Assembly: GCA_028274765.1 (NCBI GenBank)
Contig: JAQCND010000291.1
Coordinates: 1 to 35,628, forward strand
DNA length: 35,628 nucleotides
Direction: 5' to 3'
Source: Bradymonadaceae bacterium
Lineage (GTDB): Bacteria; Myxococcota_A; Bradymonadia; Bradymonadales; Bradymonadaceae
This document shows positions 28,098 to 35,628 of the stretch, one piece after another; position 1 is the stretch's first letter; the number at the start of each line of letters is the position of its first letter. The notes under the pieces are model-generated. The model ran no database searches and was not told where the DNA came from. It saw nothing but the letters and a program-made list of their open reading frames with translations. Position numbers and translations under genes: made by a program.

Positions 28098-28336
28098 AGC
28101 GTTCTCTCCCGGCACGTCGACGAGGATACATCGAGCGAGGACCTCTCTACGAGAAATGACGAATCATCCTCGTACACGAGGTGGAGCGACCCGATCCGAT
28201 TGTCGGGGTCTAGAGAAACCCGGAAGTGCAGGTGCTCGCTCACGACCTCGCCTTCAGTATACCAGTAGACGGACGAGCTCCGGGGCGCTCCTTCGACGTC
28301 GGGACGACACCAGACGTCAAGTGCGCTGAAACACAC
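28094..28336 (-). CDS. Small hypothetical protein (~80 aa) between dnaK and acidic-protein gene
   Basis: GTG at 28336 overlaps the end of dnaK (stop 28317-28319); reads (M)[79 protein letters not shown]; its TGA (28096-28094) overlaps the ATG (28097) of the next gene as ATGA. Confidence 0.45.
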   Translation of the reverse strand: MCFSALDVWCRPDVEGAPRSSSVYWYTEGEVVSEHLHFRVSLDPDNRIGSLHLVYEDDSSFLVERSSLDVSSSTCRERTL

Positions 28337-30143
28337 CTCGAAAGGCTTCGAGGGCTCGACTGAGTTTCTCGTCGGTCTCCTCGAGTTCCTCGAGGCTGGC
28401 GTCATCGATGGTGTCCTCGGCCGTCTGCACGGCTTCCACCGCGCGTTCTTTGGCCTCTCGTAGCAATTCCGAATTCGATCCCTCGATGTCATCGACCTCC
28501 GAGACGAGCTTGTTGATCTCACGGATGGTCCGACGAATCTGCGTGCGGAGTTCCTCGATCTCTTCGCTCCGCTTGACCTCCATCAGATAGTCTTCGTTCT
28601 CTTCGATCATGCGGTCGATCTCTTCTTCGGTGAGGTTGCTCGAAGCCGTCACCGTGATCGACTGCTCTTTGCCGGTCTCGAGATCGGTCGCCGAGACGCT
28701 GACGATGCCGTCGGCGCTGATGGAAAATTCGACTTCGATCTCGACCTCGCCGGCGGAGGCACTCCGGAGCCCGCTGAGTACGAATTCGCCGAGCAGTTCG
28801 TTGTCTTCGGTCTCCTCTTCGTCCCCCTGCAGGACCACGATTTTCACGGAGGTCTGATGGTCGCGAACGGTTGTAAAGATGTGGCTCTCGCTGGTCGGGA
28901 TCGTCGAGTTTTTCTTGATGAGCTTCTCGTAGCCTCCACCGTGGACCATGATCCCGAGGCTGTGAGGGGTCACGTCCAGCAGCAGGACGTCCTCCTCGTC
29001 CTCGTTGACGAGGGCGTCGCCCTGGATGGCCGCTCCGATGCCGACCACCTCGTCGGGATGGACCTTTTTGGAGGGTTTAGTGCCGAAGAACTCCTCGACC
29101 TCCTCCTGGATGCGCGGCATGCGGGTCATGCCGCCGACGAGGATGACGTCGTCGATTGCCTCCGGGCCCAACCCGGCCTCCTGGAGGGTGGCGTCACAGA
29201 TCTTGGTCGTGCGCTGAATGAGATCGATTACCAGCTCCTCGAGCTTCTCGCGTGTCAGCGTCGTCTGCAGATGCAACGCCTCTCCGTCATCCTGCGTATA
29301 GAGGAACGGGAGACTGATTTCGGTCTCCTCGACCGACGAGAGTTCAATTTTGGCTTGTTCGGCGGCGTCTCGGAGCCGCTGCAGCGCCATCTCGTCTTTG
29401 CGGAGGTCGATCTGATGGTCGCGAGCGAACTCGTAAGCCAGGTGTTCGATGATGCGGGCATCGAAGTCTTCGCCCCCGAGAAAGGTATCGCCCGCGGTCG
29501 AGAGGACGTCGAAGACGCCGTGGCCGATGTCGAGAATCGAAATGTCGAAGGTCCCTCCCCCGAGGTCGTAGATGGCGACGGTAGCCTCGACGTCCTCGTC
29601 GTAACCGTAAGCCAGGGCAGCAGCAGTCGGCTCGTTGATGATGCGAATGATGTCGAGACCGGCGATCTTGCCGGCGTCTTTGGTGGCCTGACGCTGGGAG
29701 TCGTTGAAGTACGCCGGGACCGTCACGACGGTCTGCTCGGGGTCGTCGCCCAGATGCTCCTCGGCGACGAGTTTCATCTCCTGGAGGATGATGCTCGAAA
29801 TTTCGGGGAGACTGTATTCTTTGCCTCGCAGCTTGACGCGGACATCGTCGTGGGGGCCGGGGACGATCTCGTAGGGACACGTCTCGATACAGTGACGGAC
29901 GGCCGACGAGCCCCATTGGCGTCCGATCAGACGCTTGGAGGCGTAGATCGTGTGTTGGGCGTTGGTGATGGCCTGGCGCTTGGCCATCTGCCCGACGAGG
30001 CGCCGGCCCGATTCGGTGATGGCTACGATGCTGGGCGTCGTCTTGTAGCCTCCCTTGTTGGGAATGACCTTCGGGGTTCCGTTTTCGACGACGGCCACAC
30101 ACGAGTTCGTCGTTCCGAGATCGATACCGATGCATTTGTCCAT
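28317..30143 (-). CDS. dnaK: Hsp70-family molecular chaperone DnaK (divergent paralog)
   Basis: [22 protein letters not shown]..., [94 protein letters not shown]. Start ATG 30143. Confidence 0.95.
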   Translation of the reverse strand: MDKCIGIDLGTTNSCVAVVENGTPKVIPNKGGYKTTPSIVAITESGRRLVGQMAKRQAITNAQHTIYASKRLIGRQWGSSAVRHCIETCPYEIVPGPHDDVRVKLRGKEYSLPEISSIILQEMKLVAEEHLGDDPEQTVVTVPAYFNDSQRQATKDAGKIAGLDIIRIINEPTAAALAYGYDEDVEATVAIYDLGGGTFDISILDIGHGVFDVLSTAGDTFLGGEDFDARIIEHLAYEFARDHQIDLRKDEMALQRLRDAAEQAKIELSSVEETEISLPFLYTQDDGEALHLQTTLTREKLEELVIDLIQRTTKICDATLQEAGLGPEAIDDVILVGGMTRMPRIQEEVEEFFGTKPSKKVHPDEVVGIGAAIQGDALVNEDEEDVLLLDVTPHSLGIMVHGGGYEKLIKKNSTIPTSESHIFTTVRDHQTSVKIVVLQGDEEETEDNELLGEFVLSGLRSASAGEVEIEVEFSISADGIVSVSATDLETGKEQSITVTASSNLTEEEIDRMIEENEDYLMEVKRSEEIEELRTQIRRTIREINKLVSEVDDIEGSNSELLREAKERAVEAVQTAEDTIDDASLEELEETDEKLSRALEAFRGVFQRT

Positions 30144-30220
30144 GAGGGCTCCTTCGTCACAGATCATGGATGGACGGACCTCGTCCGATCCATACGCGGA
30201 TGCCGGGGGGACGGGCTCGA

Positions 30221-31492
30221 CTACGAGTCGAGAAGCTCATTTCGTCTACGTCGAGCCATCTCGTCCTCCCGGATGTCGAGAACCTGGTTGTAATGTTCGA
30301 GCGCCCGTTCGCGCTCCTCGAGTTTGTCGAAGATACGAGCCATCAGGAGGTGAGCGTCCGGGTGTTTGTCGTCGATGCGGAGCGCGGCCCGAGCGAAAAG
30401 CTGAGCTTGCTCGAGGCGCAGATCGGCCTCGACTAGCATGTCTGCCGCTTCGAGGGCCACCTCGACGTCTCGTTGAATGCGGAGGGCCTTGCGGAACTGC
30501 TCGGCGGCCTGGACGATCTGCTCCTTCTGACGTGCCTGTGTACCCCGATTGACGAGAACCCGAAAGGCTGCCTCTCGTTTGTCGGGATCCGAATTGTCGT
30601 CTCCGATATCGGTCGAGGCATCCTGTTTTCGAGCCATATCGATCGAGGAGGGTTGATTCATCGGGGTCGGGACATCCTCCTCGTCATCGACGATCTCCTG
30701 CTCTTCGAGCTGTGCGTCGTACTCGTCTCGCTGTTCGGGGTCCGACAGAATGCGATGCCCCCGAGTGACGTGCTGAAAGACGTCCTCGATGATCTCGGCA
30801 AACGGGCCGAGATCGTTCTGAAAATAACGATCCGGGTGGTAGCGCTTCGAGAGTTTGAAGTAGGCATGTTTGATGTCGCGGGCCGACGCGTCGCGATCGA
30901 TATCGAAAAACTGATAGTAATTGACCTCATCGAGCTGACCGTGGAGACAGAGCAGCTCGCGTCGCTTCGGCCGTTCGATGGGAAGATCGTCGCGTTCGAG
31001 GAGCCTGTCGTCGAACTCGAAGGCACTCGGAGGCACGGGAAGATGAGACAGATCGAGCCCCGTCGACTCGTTCGAAGCGGAATCGCCGGTCGAGGCCTCG
31101 TCGTCGCCCCTCGTCTCCCCACGTCGTGAGGATTCGAGGTCGTTCGCGCCCGACGACGAAGTGCGGGGTCTCCGAGTCTCGCGCCGCGAGGAGGTCGCAT
31201 CGGAGCTCGTGGGGGCGGAGCTCGCCTCTTCGCGCTCGACTCCGGGCATGTCGATCAGCCCGACCTCGAGCAGACGCTGGAGCGCCTCGAGCGTACTCTC
31301 ACGTCCCAACCCGCTGGTCGAACAGAGTTCGCCGACGGTCGTGCTGCCGTCGATTCGCGAGTACAGGAAGAAATCATCGGGGGAGGGTGTCTCCGAGAGT
31401 TCGTCGATGTCGACGCCCGACACTTGGGTTGGTGTAGCGTTGTCGTCGAACAAAGGCTCGTGGGTCGCGTTGAGGAGTCGCGATTCGATCAT
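30221..31492 (-). CDS. J-domain protein with N-terminal IDG-type winged-helix-like module and C-terminal TPR-like region
   Basis: NYYQFFDIDRDASARDIKHAYFKLSKRYHPDRYF...HRILSDPEQRDEYD (HPD present); N-terminal YSRIDGSTTVGELCSTSGLGRESTLEALQRLLEVGLIDMPG; C-terminal AAEQFRKALRIQRDVEVALEAADMLVEADLRLEQAQLFARAALRIDDKHPDAHLLMARIF. Confidence 0.88.
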   Translation of the reverse strand: MIESRLLNATHEPLFDDNATPTQVSGVDIDELSETPSPDDFFLYSRIDGSTTVGELCSTSGLGRESTLEALQRLLEVGLIDMPGVEREEASSAPTSSDATSSRRETRRPRTSSSGANDLESSRRGETRGDDEASTGDSASNESTGLDLSHLPVPPSAFEFDDRLLERDDLPIERPKRRELLCLHGQLDEVNYYQFFDIDRDASARDIKHAYFKLSKRYHPDRYFQNDLGPFAEIIEDVFQHVTRGHRILSDPEQRDEYDAQLEEQEIVDDEEDVPTPMNQPSSIDMARKQDASTDIGDDNSDPDKREAAFRVLVNRGTQARQKEQIVQAAEQFRKALRIQRDVEVALEAADMLVEADLRLEQAQLFARAALRIDDKHPDAHLLMARIFDKLEERERALEHYNQVLDIREDEMARRRRNELLDS

Positions 31493-32090
31493 CCACGGGG
31501 CACGAGCACTCTCTAAAAGCCCGATGTCCCGCTATATTCATCTCAACTACCTTATCATGGTGTCGCTCATTGACAAGATGTCCCGTACTCCGAGTGCCGT
31601 CCGCTCGCAAGCTACCTCCGCGTTGCGACCCGGGCGATCGCATCGGGATGTGTTCCATGCAGAGGTGAGCCAGCTGGACGCCGGCACTCCGGAGCTAGAC
31701 CTTCCGCACAGACTCGAGAGAGGCTCGGAGCGCCTTTGTACGTCTCCGACGTGAGCCTCCTGGCTGGGATGTCGCGTCAGCGACTCCTCGTGGGCGAGAG
31801 GTGAGGTGACCTGACGGAGGTCGAACCGCGAGTGTATGCTCGGGTCACTCTAATGCGACAGCTCCGGCGTCGCGACCGGTTCGGTGGGGACATGTAGAGA
31901 GCACGCATTCGAGCCCGCTCTCTTGTCGGCGCCCCGAACGGAAGAACGACGAGCAATGGGTCCGCCAGCAGCTCGACGTTGCGCGACCGCCCCGAACACC
32001 ACGACGAGCGGTGGCCCGAGCGAGCTTGTCGAACAGGCTCGGCGGATCGAAGCGTGTCGAGTCGCTGGCATTCGCCTCGATGGCGCTCTT

Positions 32091-33284
32091 TCAATCCGTT
32101 CGACTGGCGTTCCCCGGCCAGAACGTGCCGATCAGCGGCACGAAGCTGAGCGCCGCCAGTCCCGAAGCGGCCCAGTAGACGACATCGATCCCGCCCTGTC
32201 GATAGACGATGGCTGCGAGCACCGGGCCGACCGTCTGGCCGATGCGATAGACCAGGCTGTTGAGCGACATGAAGGCCGCGCGTTGATCCTGGGGCGCCAG
32301 ACCGGCGAGCATCGACTGGAGCGTAGGGATGTTGAGAGCCTGGGCCACGCCGTAGGTCAATGTCGGGAGAAGCATCCACCAGAGCGAAGGCATCCAGGGG
32401 ATGGCGGCGAGGCTGAGCGTATACAGCGTAAAGGCGATGGTCAGGAGCTGATGTTCGTCGACGTACTGGACGAGCCACCCCAGTCGAGAGGAGGTCAGGC
32501 CGCTGGCGATCGAGACCGTCGAGAGGACGAGCCCGATGCGAAAAGACGACGCCTCGAATCGGGATCCGAGGAGGATGGGAAAGTACGTCAGGTAGGGGCC
32601 GAACAGGAGCGCGAAGGTCACGACGGTCAGCGCAAAGATGCCAAAGACTCGTCGACTCCAGAGGACCTCTCGGAGGCGGGCGAGATACGAGCCGATGGGC
32701 TCGACGCCATCGGGCTCGGGATTGTCGAGCTGAACGATGACGAGTCCCCCGATCGGAAGCGCCAACACGGGAAGCGCGAAGGGGTAGTGCCACCCGAAGA
32801 GGGCGAGTGCGCCCCCGATGATCGGATACGATGCCGTGCCGATGCTCAGGACGCTGGCGTTGTACCCCATGGCGGCGGTGCGTCGATCGCCGGTGAAGAG
32901 ATCGCCGATGATGGTGAGGTTCATCGAGGCCAGCGACGAGGAGCCCATCCCCTGGACGAAACGCAGCACCAACAGCCACTCGAACGTCGGTGCCAGGGCA
33001 CAAGCCCCGCCGGCGATGGCAAAGAGCAGCAGCGAGGGGGCGAGCACTCGCTTGCGTCCCCATCGATCGGCAGCGTATCCGAGTACGGGGGCCAGCACCA
33101 GACCCGGCAGGTAAAAGACCGTGACCAGCCATCCGATGCGATCTTTCGAGACGTCCAACGCCTCGGCGACGTCGGGAAACGCCGGGGTGACACTGGCGAC
33201 GCCCATGACGGCCGAGAGCGTCACGGCAAAGATGATCAGGAGGTTGGGATCGCGGTAGACGGGTTGTGAGGAAGAAGTACTCAC
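32091..33284 (-). CDS. MFS transporter (12 TM)
   Basis: GTG start at 33284: STSSSQPVYRDPNLLIIFAVTLSAVMGVASVTPAFPDVAEALDVSKDRIGWLVTVFYLPGLVLAPVLGYAADRWGRKRVLAPSLLLFAIAGGACALAPTFEWLLVLRFVQGMG; classic MFS motif A. Track start at 33659 is too far upstream. Confidence 0.9.
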   Translation of the reverse strand: MSTSSSQPVYRDPNLLIIFAVTLSAVMGVASVTPAFPDVAEALDVSKDRIGWLVTVFYLPGLVLAPVLGYAADRWGRKRVLAPSLLLFAIAGGACALAPTFEWLLVLRFVQGMGSSSLASMNLTIIGDLFTGDRRTAAMGYNASVLSIGTASYPIIGGALALFGWHYPFALPVLALPIGGLVIVQLDNPEPDGVEPIGSYLARLREVLWSRRVFGIFALTVVTFALLFGPYLTYFPILLGSRFEASSFRIGLVLSTVSIASGLTSSRLGWLVQYVDEHQLLTIAFTLYTLSLAAIPWMPSLWWMLLPTLTYGVAQALNIPTLQSMLAGLAPQDQRAAFMSLNSLVYRIGQTVGPVLAAIVYRQGGIDVVYWAASGLAALSFVPLIGTFWPGNASRTD

Positions 33285-33371
33285 GGGTGCTCGGAGGGAG
33301 AAGGTTGCATGCGAAGGGCGAACCGGCCAACATGCATACTGAGACGCGCCCCCCAAACGTCTGACCGAACT

Positions 33372-34382
33372 ATGAGCTGTCTTCTCGACGCGCCTTCGAG
33401 TCTTCTCGACGCCCGGGGACGTCCCCGCACCGGGACGTATCGCGGTTACGGCAGAGATACGGATCTGACAAACGACGAAGTCGAGGGGGAGCGACAGGCC
33501 CCCGCCGGTCATCAACTCTTGCGCGAGAAGCGCTGGCAGCGGTTCACTGCCGCCGGACCCGAGGTGGCCTGCGGGGGCACGCTGTTCGATGCGGGTTATG
33601 CGACGACGGTCTTCGCCTGGGTGTTCGATCGCGGGGCGGGGCGCATGCTCGCCGATCACGCCGACATCCTTCCTCCCTTCATGGCCGACATCGGTGACGA
33701 TCCCGCCTCGGGGACGATCGCGTCACTGCGAGGATTCGAGCGCACCTTCGACTTCTCGCGCGAATCGGGGCTCGCCATGCTCGAGATGGCCGTCGCATCC
33801 ATCGACCTGGAGTTGAACTTCGAACTCGAGACACTCGCCCCCGTTACGGCCATTGGCACCGCTCGCGACGAGAGCGGCGGACTCGGCATGACGCAGAAGG
33901 AGACGGGGCTCCCGGTACGGGGACGACTCGACGTCGAGAGCCGGAGCTTTACACTCGGCGCGGGGTCGCACGCGCGGGACATGCTCGATGATACGCATGG
34001 TCTCCTGCCTCGCGAAGCTCAGTGGACATGGGGCATGGCGGGGGGCACCCTCGAGGACGGCACGTCCGTGGGGTTCAATCTCTCGGAGGACTGGAACGAG
34101 ACGCGCGAGAACGTCGTCTGGCTCGGCGACGAGATTCATACGCTCGACGACGTCCATGTCGAGTGTTCGTCCGAACGCCCCGGACGCCCCTGGCATCTCT
34201 ACTCCGAAGATGGTTCGATCAATCTGACGTTGTCAGTGGAGGGACTTCGACGGCACGAGACCAACTTCCACGTCGTCGCCTCGCAGTATCTCCAGCCGCT
34301 CGGATACTGGCACGGTCGTCTGATCGACCGCGAAGCCCACGACCTGTTCGGCGTGGCCGAAGATCACGAGGCGCGATGGTAG
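33372..34382 (+). CDS. DUF2804 domain-containing protein
   Basis: From ATG 33372: MSCLLDAPSSLLDARGRPRTGTYRG...; LPVRGRLDVESRSFTLGAGSHARDMLDDTHGLLPREAQWTWGMAGGTLEDGTSVGFNLSEDWN...WLGDEIHTLDDV...GYWHGRLIDREAHDLFGVAEDHEARW typical of DUF2804. Confidence 0.85.
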   Translation: MSCLLDAPSSLLDARGRPRTGTYRGYGRDTDLTNDEVEGERQAPAGHQLLREKRWQRFTAAGPEVACGGTLFDAGYATTVFAWVFDRGAGRMLADHADILPPFMADIGDDPASGTIASLRGFERTFDFSRESGLAMLEMAVASIDLELNFELETLAPVTAIGTARDESGGLGMTQKETGLPVRGRLDVESRSFTLGAGSHARDMLDDTHGLLPREAQWTWGMAGGTLEDGTSVGFNLSEDWNETRENVVWLGDEIHTLDDVHVECSSERPGRPWHLYSEDGSINLTLSVEGLRRHETNFHVVASQYLQPLGYWHGRLIDREAHDLFGVAEDHEARW

Positions 34383-34422
34383 CCTTCACGCTCTCTGCTT
34401 CGGTCACCTCGAGCATCCCCGT

Positions 34423-35628
34423 TCAGTAGAGGCTCTTGATGTCGATATCCCGATAATAGTGGTTGAGAATCTCACGGTAGCTCCGATCGCGGTCGGCCAT
34501 GCCGATCGCGCCCGTCTGGCACATGCCGACGCCGTGGCCGTAGCCGGCTCCCCGGAACGAAAAGGTCTCGATGGTCCCGTTCTCGTCGGTCTCGGTCTCC
34601 ATGACAAAAAGCCCACTCTTGAGGTGGTCGAAGAGCCGTCGGATGTTGAGCTCGCGTTCGACCGTCGTCGAGCGCCCCTCGGTGCCGGTCAGCTTGAGAC
34701 GAATGGCGCGCCCGCTGACCCCTCGACTCAGCACTTCGGCCTCCTGGAGTGGCCCCACGTCGCGATCGTTCGTCTGCAACCACTCCCGGACGGCGTCGGC
34801 GTCGACGCGCTTGTCCCAGCGGTAGTAATCACTCGACGACACGGAGGCCGATCGGCTGTATGCCGGAAAATCGCTCTCGAGGAATTGCTCCAGTTCCTCG
34901 TCGTCGTCGAGGCCGTCCCGGAAGGACGCCGGGATGGAGGTCTCGGGCGCATCGGGTTGCCCCCGGAGATACGAGAGGGGTTCGGCGTTCCAGACATTTT
35001 CGTTGCTTTCGGTAAAGCCGCCAGCATTGGCGCTGTAGACGGCCTCGATGATGCGTTTGCCGTGAAACATCACTTCTCCCCGGGTCGCTTCGACCGCTTT
35101 CGAGGTCCGGGGATGCTGAGCGTCGAGTCCCTTGTAGACCTGATCGTAGATGTCGGAGCGCAACATGTACGGCGAGGCGAGGTTGCGCACGCCGATCGAT
35201 GAGAAGATGGTGTTGCGAGCGGCGATCGCCTGGGCTCGAAGAGCGTCACGGGGGGCGCTGGGCTGAATCTCGGAGGGCACGACTCCCTTGAGGAGGCGTT
35301 CGGCACTCAACTCGTTGACGACCGATATCTCTCCGTCCGGGTCGGGGGCAAAGATGAGTCGTCCTGTGTACGTGCGGGTCTCGGTGGTCGCCCCCCGTCC
35401 GACGGGAATCTCGGGGATGCGGTATTCGATCTCGCCGCGGTGTTCGGAGGCGGAGCCAATCCAGAGGACGTTGCGATGGCGAATGCGCACCTCGCTCTCC
35501 TCGGCCGTCAGCGTCAAGGTCCCCGCCGGTCGGTCGGTGACATCGCTGTGGACACGAGCGCTGATTCCGTGTTTGCGCTCCAGTTCGTCGCGAAGTTGAT
35601 AGGCGTCCTCCCGATCGGTCGTCCCGCC
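34423..35628 (-). CDS. SpoIID/LytB domain-containing protein, 5' end beyond the right edge
   Basis: VVPSEIQPSAPRDALRAQAIAARNTIF, VYSANAGGFTESNENVWNAEPLSYLRGQPD, GYGHGVGMCQTGAIGMADRDRSYREILNHYYRDI. Frame is open upstream of the track's TTG start at 35517 through 35628 (GTTDREDAYQLRDELERKHGISARVHSDVTDRPAGTLTLTA). Confidence 0.9.
   Translation of the reverse strand, partial: GGTTDREDAYQLRDELERKHGISARVHSDVTDRPAGTLTLTAEESEVRIRHRNVLWIGSASEHRGEIEYRIPEIPVGRGATTETRTYTGRLIFAPDPDGEISVVNELSAERLLKGVVPSEIQPSAPRDALRAQAIAARNTIFSSIGVRNLASPYMLRSDIYDQVYKGLDAQHPRTSKAVEATRGEVMFHGKRIIEAVYSANAGGFTESNENVWNAEPLSYLRGQPDAPETSIPASFRDGLDDDEELEQFLESDFPAYSRSASVSSSDYYRWDKRVDADAVREWLQTNDRDVGPLQEAEVLSRGVSGRAIRLKLTGTEGRSTTVERELNIRRLFDHLKSGLFVMETETDENGTIETFSFRGAGYGHGVGMCQTGAIGMADRDRSYREILNHYYRDIDIKSLY

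Noticed and set aside
31493-31530. CIRCE-like half site (GAGTGCTCG on minus strand) upstream of the J-protein/dnaK operon
   Set aside because: Only one half resembles TTAGCACTC-N9-GAGTGCTAA; no matching second arm at 9-nt spacing.
32020-32050. Dyad CGAGCTTGTCGAACAGGCTCG as a REP-like mobile repeat
   Set aside because: Similar GAGCTTGTCGAA elements are common in bacterial genomes, but I saw only one copy here, so a repeat family is not supported from this window.
31777-33333. 518-aa minus-strand ORF overlapping the MFS transporter
   Set aside because: Different frame from the clear MFS protein; Arg/His-rich with no TM pattern.

Overview
This is a high-GC, gene-dense bacterial chromosomal window. 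The gene families (GldA/F/G-type ABC set, HEAT and HD-GYP proteins with a shared N-terminal region, DnaK/J with acidic partners, DUF2520, DUF1343/NamZ, DUF2804, SpoIID) suggest a Myxococcota/Bradymonadales-like deltaproteobacterial lineage; this is an inference. I support about 20 protein genes. Both edge genes are cut: gshB on the left, and a SpoIID/LytB protein on the right whose frame stays open to the end. I saw no rRNA, convincing tRNA, CRISPR array, transposase or prophage. Most other ORFs in the track are antisense or out-of-frame shadows caused by high GC and TCGA-rich codons. The most interesting items are: (1) a 22.1-31.5 kb neighbourhood with a HEAT protein plus an HD-GYP-like protein that has lost its catalytic HD, facing an operon of J-domain protein, divergent DnaK, a probably unannotated ~80-aa ORF (its stop overlaps the next start as ATGA) and an 874-aa acidic disordered protein with repeated SFxxFE-like motifs; (2) a 2345-aa zinc-ribbon, polytopic membrane protein with internal ~413-aa duplication; (3) an orphan ParA ATPase with N-terminal tandem Cys zinc motifs and a 16-bp perfect palindrome upstream; (4) an RCK/TrkA-N channel-like protein without a TVGYGD filter; (5) a Gld-type ABC operon coupled to gshB.
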